Source: Chloroflexi bacterium bin20 (GTDB lineage: Bacteria; Chloroflexota; Anaerolineae; Aggregatilineales; Phototrophicaceae). From it: 64,000 nucleotides of DNA. Location of the stretch: contig MPMG01000008.1 in the NCBI GenBank assembly GCA_002238485.1, positions 1-64,000 on the forward strand. The letters run 5' to 3'. The first letter of the stretch is position 1; the number at the start of each line of letters is the position of its first letter. Shown here piece after piece: positions 16,899-25,735 of the stretch. The position numbers and the translations under genes were made by a program. Below the pieces are notes generated by a model. The model had not been told where the DNA came from and made no database searches. It was given only the letters and a program-made list of their open reading frames with translations.

Positions 16899-18012
16899 TG
16901 ATCACGCGCAGCAGCGCCTTTCCATATTCCCCGCGCCGCCAAGGACCCAAACCATCAATGCCGCGCAGGTCGTCGACTGTGCCGGGCTTGCGGCGGGCGA
17001 TCTGCCACAGCGCGTCCTTGCTGATGATGACATCGGATTCGACTCCGCGCGCCTGGGCTGTCTGGCGACGCCAGGTCATCAGAGCGTTATAACGTTCGGC
17101 GATATGGTTGGGGATGCGAGGCTGGCGTGGTGGCGCAAGCGGCAGCCGACTTTCCGCGCCATGTTTGACCGCTTCGATGACTTCGTGGCCGTGGCGGCGC
17201 ACCAGCCAGCGTGGCAAACCGCGCATGCCTTCCAGCTCGGACGGGCGGCGTGGCAGCGATTTGGCGATTTGCAGCAGCGCTTTGTTGGACATCATGCGCC
17301 CCGGCGGTTCATCCCGCGCCTGCGCCAGCTCGTCGCGCAGAATGTAGAGCTCGCGCAGGGCAGCCATCTGCCGCTTGTCCAGCGCGCCCGGGCGGCTGAG
17401 CGTCCAGAAGCCATCGGGGTCGAAGTCCAGCGATTTCAGCTCGAATCGCGTCACATCGTCAAAATATTCGCGGGCTTCGTCCAGCTTGTCGGCGGCAGCC
17501 AACTCCGCATACAGGCAATCGCGCAGGCGCAACAGATAATGCGTGTCCATCTGGGCATAACGCCGATAGCTGGCTGGCAGGGGACGTCGCGCCCAGTCGT
17601 CGGTCTGGTGCTTTTTGCTGTGCGGCACATCCAGCAGGTCGCTGAGCATATTGCCCAGGCCGATGCGCGTATAACCACAGACTCGCGCCGCCGCCATGGT
17701 ATCAAAGATGCCGCAGACATCAAAGTCGAAGTCGCGCTTGAGGCAGATCAAGTCATATTCAGCAGCATGAAAGACTTTTTCGATTGCCGGGTCCGCCAGG
17801 ATGCCGCCCAGCGCGCCGATGTCGTCTATCGCCAGCGGGTCGATGAGCAAGTCTTCATCGGCGGTCGATATCTGCACGAGGCAGGTGCGCCCACGATAGG
17901 CGTACATGCTGTTGGATTCGGTATCGACAGCCAGGCGCGACTGAGCAGCCAAACGCCCCACAGCGCCGTCCAGCGACTGGCGGTCTTCTATATATGTGGC
18001 GGGCTTGAGCAT
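16885..18012 (-). CDS. rnd: Ribonuclease D
   Basis: RNase D is a 3'-5' exoribonuclease that trims stable RNA ends, including tRNA. The 375-residue protein has the DEDDy exonuclease domain: Val-Asp-Thr-Glu-Ser (motif I), His-Ala-Ala-Glu-Tyr-Asp-Leu (motif II) and Tyr-Arg-Arg-Tyr-Ala-Gln-Met-Asp-Thr-His-Tyr (motif III), then HRDC-type helical domains (Pro-Ser-Glu-Leu-Glu-Gly-Met-Arg-Gly-Leu and a second copy near the C-terminus). It follows corA by 8 bases and overlaps the Nudix gene. Confidence 0.92.
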   Translation of the reverse strand: MLKPATYIEDRQSLDGAVGRLAAQSRLAVDTESNSMYAYRGRTCLVQISTADEDLLIDPLAIDDIGALGGILADPAIEKVFHAAEYDLICLKRDFDFDVCGIFDTMAAARVCGYTRIGLGNMLSDLLDVPHSKKHQTDDWARRPLPASYRRYAQMDTHYLLRLRDCLYAELAAADKLDEAREYFDDVTRFELKSLDFDPDGFWTLSRPGALDKRQMAALRELYILRDELAQARDEPPGRMMSNKALLQIAKSLPRRPSELEGMRGLPRWLVRRHGHEVIEAVKHGAESRLPLAPPRQPRIPNHIAERYNALMTWRRQTAQARGVESDVIISKDALWQIARRKPGTVDDLRGIDGLGPWRRGEYGKALLRVINGRG

Positions 18013-18020
18013 ACAGGCGC

Positions 18021-18938
18021 TTATAACCAGTGGCGCAGGCGGAAGATCAGCAGCATCAGCAGGGCAACCAGGATCATGATGACGGCGGTTAGCATAAAGG
18101 CGTTGGGGTCATCGGCAAAGGGCAAATCGATATTCATGCCATAAATGCTGGAAATCAACGTCAAAGGCAGCATGATCACCGATATGACCGTCAAGATGCG
18201 CATGACCTCGTTGATGCGATAGCTGGCCAGGGTGTCGGCGGCTTCGGCGAAGCTGTTGATGACCTCAAAGTTCTCATCGGCGATATCGCGCAGCTTGAAG
18301 AGGTGGTCGGCGACATCCCCGAAGTATTCTTCCATATCCTCGTGCAGGATGGCGTGCTCGACCATTTCCAGCTGCTGCACGATGGGGATTTGCGCGCGGA
18401 TGATGCGGCGCAGAGAGATGATGTCGCGGCGCAGCAGGGCGATCTCGCGGATGGCGCCCTTGGCCTTGGATTCGAAGAGGGCATCGCCGATCGCCGCCAC
18501 CCGCGCATCCACCTTGCGCAATATCGGGAAGATGTAATCGACAAGCTGGTCGAGCAGCATGTAAAAGGCATAGGCGCCGCCATGCTCCAGCAGTTCGGCG
18601 CGGGCCCCGTCATCGGCCTGGCAGCGCTGGAAGGTGCTCATCAACGGCTTGAGCGTGCCATTGTGCACGGTCACGACATACTCCCGCCCGACAAAGAAAT
18701 CGACTTCGCTGGCGCGGGATACCTCGCCCTGGGCATCCCACTGCGGGAAGTGCATGACGAGGAAGAGGTAGTCATCGTCCTGGTCGAGCTTGGGGCGTTC
18801 GATGGGGCTGCGGATGTCTTCCAGGTTGAGCGGGTGAAAATGCGGGAAGCGGGCATGCAGGTGAGCGACATCGGCTTCAGTCGGCGAGACGAGGTCGATC
18901 CAGGTGGTGGAGCCGTGTTGGAGCGCGCGGGTGGTCAT
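18021..18938 (-). CDS. corA: CorA-family magnesium/divalent cation transporter
   Basis: A 305-residue CorA-type channel. A large cytoplasmic N-terminal domain rich in helices (residues 1-240) is followed by two membrane helices, with the diagnostic Tyr-Gly-Met-Asn selectivity motif between them and a basic C-terminus Arg-Leu-Arg-His-Trp-Leu. It would carry Mg2+ or Co2+ into the cell as a homopentamer. First gene of the corA-rnd-Nudix-UDG leftward group. Confidence 0.93.
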   Translation of the reverse strand: MTTRALQHGSTTWIDLVSPTEADVAHLHARFPHFHPLNLEDIRSPIERPKLDQDDDYLFLVMHFPQWDAQGEVSRASEVDFFVGREYVVTVHNGTLKPLMSTFQRCQADDGARAELLEHGGAYAFYMLLDQLVDYIFPILRKVDARVAAIGDALFESKAKGAIREIALLRRDIISLRRIIRAQIPIVQQLEMVEHAILHEDMEEYFGDVADHLFKLRDIADENFEVINSFAEAADTLASYRINEVMRILTVISVIMLPLTLISSIYGMNIDLPFADDPNAFMLTAVIMILVALLMLLIFRLRHWL

Positions 18939-19045
18939 GGGTTGATTTTAACCGCAAAGATACGAAGGGCACAAAGGAAGAGCGTAAGGGCGTTTGGGGC
19001 GGAGACGTGGAGCACAGAGAGTAAGTGCGGGGTGACTCGCCCGCA

Positions 19046-20947
19046 TTAGTCCTGTGAAAGCAGCGGCTTCAGGATGTCGACGATTTCTTTGAAGTGGTCG
19101 GGCTTCTGCTTGAGGATGCGCTTGGTGAGAATCGGACCGAACTTCGCCTTGTTGTATGGTCGGCGCTTGAAAGTCAACGCACGAAAAAGCGCCTTTATGA
19201 AGTTTGCGCCGTTGATTTCTTGCAGCCAAGTATTTTCATTGTGCTCGACTCCGTCCCTGTAATACTTGTCATTCGCCTTGTTTTCCTTGATCCAATCCGA
19301 CACTTGAGACACCGTATACTCTTGCTCTTTTCGGTCGTCTTTCTCATTTAGCAGGTCGGCAATGACAGCTGGAAGTTCAAGCAGATAGTTTTCGTAAGTT
19401 TGGCGAGGCAGGTACGAAACTTCCCCATCTATGTCATCGTGTACGCCCTCTTTATCGCCATCAAATACGAATCCAAGCGCGGACGGCAGCAAGCCAGCGC
19501 CGCCTGACAATTTCTGGTAGACCTGTACGGCTAGTTTCGCGTGCTTTCTGCTTTCAAGGTCGCCCGTATTCACAAGCCCCATGATGTTCGTGCCAAAGGG
19601 CAGGCTGCCACCCATTGCCTGCTTCATTATCAAGTTGAAACAATTTTCGTCCGTTTTGCCCTCGACCCAGACGACGGAGTCCATGCCGAAGATGTCAGAG
19701 CGTTTTGCGCCTATCTCGCACAGCGCGTCTTCAAGAGCTTCGTTCTTGTCAACGGCTACGCTGTTGACTGTGCTTACCATGTCTTCACGCTGGACTAGCA
19801 GGATGCGCTTCTTCTGCACGGACATAATCGCGGTAGGCGAGTGCGTAGCGATAATATACTGATGGTGGTTGTTTTCTTCAATAATGCGGAAAAGTTCGCG
19901 AACCGCGCTTGAATGGAGGAATGAATGCGGCTCGTCTATGATAATGACCTTGGGCTCGTCTTCGCCGTAGACTATCACGACATAGAGGATTGCCAGAATC
20001 TGCGCAACACCCGTTCCACATTTATCCAGCGAATGCCCCAGGTCATCTCGCTCACAAACCTTATCGAGATAATCTACGTACATTGTGATATGTTGTTCAC
20101 CGTCCGACACAGTTCTCAGGTAATGAATGTTTGGCAGCACCCTTTTGACAGCAGTTAGATATATGTCGAAACGGCCCGGCCTCACACTTTGCAGAACGTT
20201 TACGACCTGTACCAAGTTGGACGCATCTGCCTTGAGTACCACTTCAGGATCCAGTGGCAATCTAGCTGCAATACGACGATCGCTGTCGAAACGGAATACT
20301 TTCTCATGACCAACTCCTACGAGATCCATCCACTCATAGGAAATACCTTCCAAACTGCCGTAGCTACTCCTGCCTAAATACCAGGAGTACTCGCCGTCTC
20401 GGTCAAAAGAAACCTGCAAGGTCATAATTTTTTTCGGTAAAGTCGCAGATTTCTCCGTAAGTCGCAACCAATCTCCGTTGCAAGTCACGACTTCTGCGGC
20501 TCGATATTGTGCTTCAAATACGAGGCCGCATCGAAACAATTCTTCTACATAATTCGTAATGGGTTTGGTGTCTTCAGATGAGTCGGACTTGGAGGATGGA
20601 TTTCTTGCTGCCCCTCTTTCAAGAAATGAGAATGTCTTCAGCACAGGAACTTGAGTTCCCTGTCTGCCAGTCCGTTCATAAAGGTATTCATGGACTTCAG
20701 CGGCGCTATACTTATATACAATCGCATATTCGGTGTAATTGCTGGTCGTTAGTTTTGCGCCACGCGAGGGCACGGTCTCTGTGCTCCGATGTACCTCGCG
20801 GGCAATCCCCGGCGTCAGCGCATCCAGAAATGCAGTCTTTCCCGAATTATTCTTCCCAACCACAAAATTGATGCCAGGTCCCAACTCAAATTCTGGCGCG
20901 TCATAGAAACACACATAGTTATTCAACTTCACTTTCGTAATCCGCAT
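19046..20947 (-). CDS. OLD-family ATPase/TOPRIM nuclease (class 1, stand-alone)
   Basis: This 633-residue protein joins an ABC/SMC-like ATPase to a TOPRIM nuclease, as in phage P2 OLD. Walker A is Gly-Lys-Asn-Asn-Ser-Gly-Lys-Thr (31-38); Walker B is Val-Ile-Ile-Ile-Asp-Glu-Pro-His-Ser, followed by Ile-Ala-Thr-His-Ser-Pro-Thr. The TOPRIM part shows Val-Glu-Gly-Lys-Thr-Asp and Phe-Asp-Gly-Asp-Lys-Glu. Such proteins act in anti-phage defence or DNA repair. No UvrD-like helicase gene is adjacent, so it is not a Gabija pair. The start is ATG 20947 behind a G-rich site (GAGGGGG). The gene is visibly poorer in GC than its neighbours, suggesting transfer. Confidence 0.87.
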   Translation of the reverse strand: MRITKVKLNNYVCFYDAPEFELGPGINFVVGKNNSGKTAFLDALTPGIAREVHRSTETVPSRGAKLTTSNYTEYAIVYKYSAAEVHEYLYERTGRQGTQVPVLKTFSFLERGAARNPSSKSDSSEDTKPITNYVEELFRCGLVFEAQYRAAEVVTCNGDWLRLTEKSATLPKKIMTLQVSFDRDGEYSWYLGRSSYGSLEGISYEWMDLVGVGHEKVFRFDSDRRIAARLPLDPEVVLKADASNLVQVVNVLQSVRPGRFDIYLTAVKRVLPNIHYLRTVSDGEQHITMYVDYLDKVCERDDLGHSLDKCGTGVAQILAILYVVIVYGEDEPKVIIIDEPHSFLHSSAVRELFRIIEENNHHQYIIATHSPTAIMSVQKKRILLVQREDMVSTVNSVAVDKNEALEDALCEIGAKRSDIFGMDSVVWVEGKTDENCFNLIMKQAMGGSLPFGTNIMGLVNTGDLESRKHAKLAVQVYQKLSGGAGLLPSALGFVFDGDKEGVHDDIDGEVSYLPRQTYENYLLELPAVIADLLNEKDDRKEQEYTVSQVSDWIKENKANDKYYRDGVEHNENTWLQEINGANFIKALFRALTFKRRPYNKAKFGPILTKRILKQKPDHFKEIVDILKPLLSQD

Positions 20948-21262
20948 GCCGCCCCCTCGCTTCTCCGTCACATTGTAATGGGCGACACAAGTATCGCCCC
21001 TACCGCGCAGCGTCCAACTCTCTGCGCCCTCTATGTTCAGCCCCGCCCTACCGAAAATCCAGCCCATCCACCACATCCAGCGTCTTTAGGCTGACGGTAA
21101 CAGCGAAAGCCGGCTGAAGCCACCTGTGCTTCGCAATCCTCACCACCCGATTCGCTTTCGCCACATGCGGTCATTTGCGCTATTCTACTGCGTAGACGCG
21201 GGTCTGTCCGCATCCCGATTGCGCAGTGCACAGAGGCGCTATGAGCATAAGGAGAATTGACC
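20948..21262. promoter_or_regulatory. 315-base divergent gap between the OLD gene and cytochrome c
   Basis: No gene is supported here. Reading left, TACAAT (complement of 20972-20977) is a candidate -10 for the OLD gene, and an inverted repeat GGGCGA (20980-20985) / TCGCCC (20994-20999) lies just upstream of it. Reading right, TATTCT at 21181-21186 may be a -10 for the cytochrome gene, with a poor -35. AAGGAG at 21249-21254 is the cytochrome ribosome binding site. Confidence 0.35.
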
Positions 21263-21700
21263 ATGTCAGACGACAAACAGGCGGAGAAAAAGCGGCGGCG
21301 GATGCTGATTCTGGCTATGCTGGCGGTTGTGGCGCTGGCGGCAGTGGGCGCGCTGGCCTTCGTTCTGCATGAATCCGCGCGCAGTGAAGGCACAGTGACC
21401 GTGAAAACCACGGCGCTTTCCGACCTGGGAAAGCAGGGAGAAGCGCTTTTTCGAGCCACTTGCATGGAATGTCACGGCGAGAATGGCAGCGGCACCATGC
21501 AAGGACCGCCCCTCGTGCACATCATCTACGAGCCGCGGCATCATTCCGACAAAGCCTTCTACCTAGCTGTGGCGACTGGCGTGCGCCAGCATCATTGGCC
21601 CTATGGCGATATGCCAGCCCAGCCGCAGGTTTCGCCTGACGATGTGACCAAGATCATCCGCTTCATCCGCGAGCTGCAAGTTGCCAACGGCATCAGCTAG
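21263..21700 (+). CDS. Membrane-anchored mono-haem cytochrome c
   Basis: A 145-residue class I cytochrome c. A charged N-terminus and one membrane helix (about 14-36) anchor it outside the cell membrane. The haem site is Cys67-Met-Glu-Cys70-His71, and Gly-Asp-Met-Pro near residue 118 carries the likely axial methionine. It probably shuttles electrons to or from the Rieske/cytochrome b complex encoded next. Start 21263 is preferred over TTG 21257 because AAGGAG sits 8 bases upstream. Confidence 0.9.
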   Translation: MSDDKQAEKKRRRMLILAMLAVVALAAVGALAFVLHESARSEGTVTVKTTALSDLGKQGEALFRATCMECHGENGSGTMQGPPLVHIIYEPRHHSDKAFYLAVATGVRQHHWPYGDMPAQPQVSPDDVTKIIRFIRELQVANGIS

Positions 21701-21759
21701 GCGCAGAAGCCGGGACTGCCTATTGCAGAATTCTCGCGCGAAAGGACGACGGATAAACC

Positions 21760-21789
21760 TTGTATTGCTTTTGTGGTTTGTGATATATT
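21760..21789 (+). promoter_or_regulatory. Possible promoter of the Rieske/cytochrome b operon
   Basis: TTGTAT (21760-21765) and TATATT (21784-21789) are 18 bases apart, in an AT-rich stretch about 70 bases before the Rieske start. Confidence 0.45.
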
Positions 21790-21857
21790 GAACGAACGCA
21801 GGTCAGGGCGTGATTGCAGCGCCCCACGCTGGCGCAAAGGAAGGACATCCAAAGCCT

Positions 21858-22454
21858 ATGGCAACAGCAGAATCCACCAGTCCGCGGATGATGAGCGCGG
21901 CGGCGGCACGGCAAACCGCTGCGCCCGGCATACAAGTTGCGGCGCCCAGCCGGCGCGAATTCCTCTATTACATCTGGGGCGCTTCGATTGCGCTGCTGCT
22001 GGGCGAGGCCAGCGCCGGCTTGATCTGGTTCGCCTTCCCGCGCTTCAAAGAGGGCGAATTCGGCGGCACCTTCGCTTTCAATCCCGAAGAGCTGCCGAGT
22101 GTTGGCGCAGCGCCGACATCGGTGCCGGCCGGGCGCTTCCATGTGACTCTCACCAGCGATGGCTTGCGCGCGCTTTATGGCGTCTGCACGCATCTCGGCT
22201 GCCTGCCCAAGTGGGTGCCCACCAACAACCGCTTCGAATGTCCCTGCCATGGCTCCAAGTTCCATCTGAGCGGAGACTGGATCGAAGGGCCGGCCCCGCG
22301 CAACCTCGACCGCTTCATCGCCACGGTGACCTATGCCGATGGCACGACGCTGGAGACGCCGGTTGATGGTGGCGCGATCCCGCTGGACCTCAACCGACAG
22401 ATCACCAGCATCCAAATCGACACCGGCGCGCGCATCATCGGGGCGCTGCACTAA
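21858..22454 (+). CDS. Rieske iron-sulfur protein of a bc-type complex
   Basis: The 198-residue protein has an N-terminal segment with Arg-Arg-Glu-Phe-Leu-Tyr-Tyr, one membrane helix (about residues 40-60), and an outer Rieske domain. The 2Fe-2S ligands are in Cys-Thr-His-Leu-Gly-Cys-Leu-Pro and Cys-Pro-Cys-His-Gly-Ser, and Gly-Pro-Ala-Pro-Arg follows. It passes electrons from quinol at cytochrome b to cytochrome c. I chose ATG 21858; GTG 21810 is also in frame, and the nearest purine-rich site (AAGGAAGGA, 21837-21845) does not decide between them. Cytochrome b follows 37 bases later. Confidence 0.92.
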   Translation: MATAESTSPRMMSAAAARQTAAPGIQVAAPSRREFLYYIWGASIALLLGEASAGLIWFAFPRFKEGEFGGTFAFNPEELPSVGAAPTSVPAGRFHVTLTSDGLRALYGVCTHLGCLPKWVPTNNRFECPCHGSKFHLSGDWIEGPAPRNLDRFIATVTYADGTTLETPVDGGAIPLDLNRQITSIQIDTGARIIGALH

Positions 22455-22491
22455 GCTGGCACACCTAGCCTGACGAGACACGAGGCGCAAA

Positions 22492-24384
22492 ATGAGCATC
22501 CTCCCCTTCCCCTCCTTCTTGGATGATGTCAAAGAAAAAGGCTTCAAGAAAGCCGTCTTCGAGGGCATTGACGATTCGGTAGAGCGTTTGACAGCCGGCT
22601 TGAATGTGCAAGACCTGCGCGAGGCATTCCGTGGCGAAAATCCCAGCCGCCGCCCCAACCCGCGCCTGACCCCGCATGCCGATGGCTTTTGGCTGCACAT
22701 GCGCCCGTCTTATTTCAATCGCGATGTAACCGGCATGTATCCCAGCTTCCGCCTGGGCTGGCTCTCGTCCTATTTTGTCTTCTTCGAGACCATCACGGGC
22801 ATCCTCTTGATGCTGTGGTATACGCCATCGCCCGAGATCGCTTATGGCGACATGCTGACGATACTCAGCAATGTGCCGCTGGGCCAGCTGATGCGCGATA
22901 TGCACCGCCTGGGCGCGGAGTTCATGGTCGCTGTGGTGGCGCTGCACATGATGCGCACCTGGATCACAGGCAGTTACAAGAAGCCGCGTCAGTTCACCTG
23001 GTTCACCGGCTTGTTATTGCTGGTGATCACCGGCTTTTTGAGTTTTTCCGGTTATCTGCTGCCCTGGGACCAGCTGTCGCTGTGGGCGGTTACCATCGGC
23101 GCATCCATGGCCGAAGCGACGCCGGTGGTCGGCGATCAGGTCAATTTGCTGCTGCGTGGCGCGCCAGAACTGGGTGCGAACGGTCTTCTGCGTTTTTATC
23201 TGCTGCATGTTTTGGCGCTGCCCGCCCTGCTCTTCGTTTTCTTCGGCGTGCACTATTATAAAGTCATCATCCACGGGCACAGCCTGCCGCCGCAGAAAGA
23301 GAACATCGGCGAAGATTCTGCCAAGCGCGTGCCCTTGGACAAGCGCGTCTACTTCATCCCCGATGTGCTGACTTACGAAATGTTGTGGCTGGGGGCGACC
23401 ACCTTCATCATCACCGTGCTGTGCATCTGGTTCTATCATGCGCCGCTGGAAAACCACGCCGACCCGCAGGTCACGCCGCTGGGCACAACAGCGCCATGGT
23501 ACTTCTTGTGGATTCAAGGCGCGCTCAAGCTCGGCGACAAGTTCGTTTGGGGCGTTGCCTTCCCCAGCATCGCGCTGGGCGCTTTGGCGCTGCTGCCCTA
23601 CCTGGATCTTACGCCCAGCCGGCGCTATGCCCATCGTCGCTTCATGCTGACTCTCGCCATGCTGCTGGTCTCGGCAAGCACCATCCTCAGCTACATGGGT
23701 CTGGCAAAGTTCGCCGTGCAGACCTCGGCAGAAACCGAGATTGTGCACGAGCTGACATTCGAGCCAGCGCACAGCAAGGTCGGCACAGGGCGCACCATTC
23801 CTTTCGACCAGATGATTGTCGGCGCCTATACGACCGCCCAGTTGCATGGCCACGAGGGCATGTCGGGGACCGAAATCATCGCCGAATTCAATGCCGAAAC
23901 GCAAGCCAACGGTCAATTCGCGCAGATGCTGGATGAACTCAAGAATCAGCATGTCGGCGCGAATCAGCTGCCGCTGCGCTTCCGCACCATTCCCGAAGAC
24001 GAAGCGCCTAAATTGATGCAAGTGATGAAAGAATTCGAACATCACCTGGCGCAAGAGCCGGCCGAACTGCCCGATGTTTGGGGCGCGCTGGTCATCACCG
24101 ACAACCAGGCTGGCTTAAAGCGGCTCGACTGGGTCGTCAGCTGGAACAGCGTGCTGATTGAAGGTGGCGAGGTCGTGATGGACGATGCTGGCGAACCCAG
24201 AATCATCTATGCCAGCGAGCAAATGCCCATGCTGGACGACGCTGGCGAAGCCATGCTGGATGACGCAGGCGCGCCCATGATGCAGGATATGCCGATGCTG
24301 GACGACGCGGGCGATCCCATCCCAGTGCGCCGCATCTTCAGCGACCACCTCTTCATTCACCAGGAATCGGCTTACTTCGACTAG
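22492..24384 (+). CDS. Cytochrome b of a bc-type complex, with a long C-terminal extension
   Basis: The 630-residue membrane protein fuses the four-helix b6-type half and the subunit-IV-type half. Haem ligands are seen in Met-His-Arg-Leu-Gly ... Ala-Leu-His-Met-Met-Arg (helix B) and Leu-Leu-His-Val-Leu ... Gly-Val-His-Tyr-Tyr-Lys (helix D). The quinol-site text here reads Pro-Gln-Val-Thr-Pro in the second half. After the last helix (about residue 415) comes a hydrophilic tail of over 200 residues, ending with four Asp-Asp-Ala-Gly repeats between about 562 and 610. That tail is not part of normal cytochrome b. It forms an operon with the Rieske gene and the next cytochrome c. Confidence 0.92.
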   Translation: MSILPFPSFLDDVKEKGFKKAVFEGIDDSVERLTAGLNVQDLREAFRGENPSRRPNPRLTPHADGFWLHMRPSYFNRDVTGMYPSFRLGWLSSYFVFFETITGILLMLWYTPSPEIAYGDMLTILSNVPLGQLMRDMHRLGAEFMVAVVALHMMRTWITGSYKKPRQFTWFTGLLLLVITGFLSFSGYLLPWDQLSLWAVTIGASMAEATPVVGDQVNLLLRGAPELGANGLLRFYLLHVLALPALLFVFFGVHYYKVIIHGHSLPPQKENIGEDSAKRVPLDKRVYFIPDVLTYEMLWLGATTFIITVLCIWFYHAPLENHADPQVTPLGTTAPWYFLWIQGALKLGDKFVWGVAFPSIALGALALLPYLDLTPSRRYAHRRFMLTLAMLLVSASTILSYMGLAKFAVQTSAETEIVHELTFEPAHSKVGTGRTIPFDQMIVGAYTTAQLHGHEGMSGTEIIAEFNAETQANGQFAQMLDELKNQHVGANQLPLRFRTIPEDEAPKLMQVMKEFEHHLAQEPAELPDVWGALVITDNQAGLKRLDWVVSWNSVLIEGGEVVMDDAGEPRIIYASEQMPMLDDAGEAMLDDAGAPMMQDMPMLDDAGDPIPVRRIFSDHLFIHQESAYFD

Positions 24385-24398
24385 GCGGAAAGCGCCTA
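24382..24398 (+). other. Small intergenic stem-loop between cytochrome b and c
   Basis: TAGGCG (24382-24387), loop GAAAG, CGCCTA (24393-24398), beginning at the cytochrome b stop codon. No T-tract follows, so it is not a terminator; it may stabilise or process the operon message. Confidence 0.4.
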
Positions 24399-24427
24399 AC
24401 TGAGCGAGGCAGACACAGGATACCACG

Positions 24428-25669
24428 ATGAATCTTTTGGTGATCAGGTCTATCGAAGCGCGCATTCTGGCGGGCATTACGATGTTTGTCGGCATGATGA
24501 TCCTGGTAGGCTGGGTGGCAATCAACGAAGAAGCGCGCATGCAAGCATTTGTGCGCCAGCATACGGGCCGCTCCATCGAACGCGGCGCAGAACTCTTCGC
24601 CTCGCTTTGCTCTGAATGCCATGGCGAAGAAGGCTATGGCGCAGGCGATCGCGCGCCCGGCTTGAACAATCCGCATCTCTTCGGCTTCGACCCGGTCGGC
24701 GAGCAGACAGCCGCCATCACCACTGCCAATCGCACCCTCGTGCGCCTGACCGAAGGCACCGAGAACCTGCTCGCAGAGTTCACCGATGCCGAAAACCCAC
24801 CCAGCGCAGACCGCCAAGACGAAATCCTGGCGGCGCTGGAAGAGTTGGAAGCCCGAATCGCCGAACAGCAAGCGCTGATTGATGCTGCTGTCGCCGAACG
24901 CGTCGCCATCCTGGAGACCCTGGATAGGGCTGTGGACAACGGCTTGTTCCCGCTTTGGGAAAGCGTCGTCGATATCGAAACGACCGGCGATGACGAAGTC
25001 GAAGTCTTCTTCAACAGCAACGGCACGCGTCTGGCGCAAGTCGGCTGGGCGGGCGACCTGCACGGTTATGTCGTTACCACGCTCATCCATGGCCGACCCG
25101 GCAGCGCGCGCGTTTATCCCAACAGCACGGGTATGGCCGCCTGGTCGCAGACGGCTGGCGGTCCCCTGCGCCAAGACCAAATCGAAGACCTGGCTGCCTA
25201 CATCATCAACTGGGACAAAGGCGCGAACTGGACAAGCGAAGACTTCCTTGCCGTCGCCCAATATGGCAAGCCCCTGGCTGATGGCTCCTTGCCCAGCGAA
25301 CCGCCACCACCACCGGCCGGCGACAATGTCTCGGGCATCCTGGCGCGCTGGACAGAGATGGAAATCGTCGGCAGCCCGGCCACCGGCGAACTGCTTTACG
25401 ACGCCGAGTTTGGCTGCACCGACTGCCACCGCAATGGCTCTTCTGCGCCAGACACGGTCGGCACGGTCACGCGCATCCGCAGCGAACGGCTCACCATGCC
25501 GCAATTCGCCGGTTATTCGGTCGAAGAATACATCGTCGAAAGCATCACGCGATCGGGCGACTTCGTTGTCGATGGCTACAGCTCGGGTTTGATGCCCGCC
25601 AACTTTGGCGCGCGCATGACCGACCAGCAGCTGGCCGATATCGTGTCCTACTTGCTGACGCAGGAATAG
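24428..25669 (+). CDS. Membrane-anchored di-haem cytochrome c
   Basis: A 413-residue protein with one N-terminal membrane helix (about 13-31) and two cytochrome domains. Haem 1 is Cys61-Ser-Glu-Cys64-His65; haem 2 is Cys330-Thr-Asp-Cys333-His334 with Gly-Leu-Met-Pro later as probable ligand. Between them is a predicted coiled coil (about 130-165, Glu/Ala/Leu-rich) and a Pro-rich linker (about 295-305). The second domain resembles the C-terminus of the next gene's product, suggesting duplication. It is the likely electron acceptor of the bc complex. Confidence 0.9.
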   Translation: MNLLVIRSIEARILAGITMFVGMMILVGWVAINEEARMQAFVRQHTGRSIERGAELFASLCSECHGEEGYGAGDRAPGLNNPHLFGFDPVGEQTAAITTANRTLVRLTEGTENLLAEFTDAENPPSADRQDEILAALEELEARIAEQQALIDAAVAERVAILETLDRAVDNGLFPLWESVVDIETTGDDEVEVFFNSNGTRLAQVGWAGDLHGYVVTTLIHGRPGSARVYPNSTGMAAWSQTAGGPLRQDQIEDLAAYIINWDKGANWTSEDFLAVAQYGKPLADGSLPSEPPPPPAGDNVSGILARWTEMEIVGSPATGELLYDAEFGCTDCHRNGSSAPDTVGTVTRIRSERLTMPQFAGYSVEEYIVESITRSGDFVVDGYSSGLMPANFGARMTDQQLADIVSYLLTQE

Positions 25670-25689
25670 GTCCAACGCCTGATGCACGC

Positions 25690-25720
25690 AAGCCCTCGGC
25701 GACGGGGGCTTTTTATTTTT
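25690..25720 (+). terminator. Rho-independent terminator after the bc operon
   Basis: Nine-bp stem AAGCCCTCG (25690-25698) / CGGGGGCTT (25703-25711) with one T-G pair, loop GCGA, then a T-rich tract to 25720. It closes the Rieske-b-c operon 20 bases after the di-haem cytochrome stop. Confidence 0.85.
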
Positions 25721-25735
25721 CGCAGAGCCATCGCC

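Noticed and set aside
19046..21076. Gabija system
   Set aside because: Only the OLD-type nuclease is present; no UvrD-like GajB gene is adjacent on either side.
23014..24054. Leftward frame opposite cytochrome b
   Set aside because: Antisense shadow of a well-supported membrane-protein gene.
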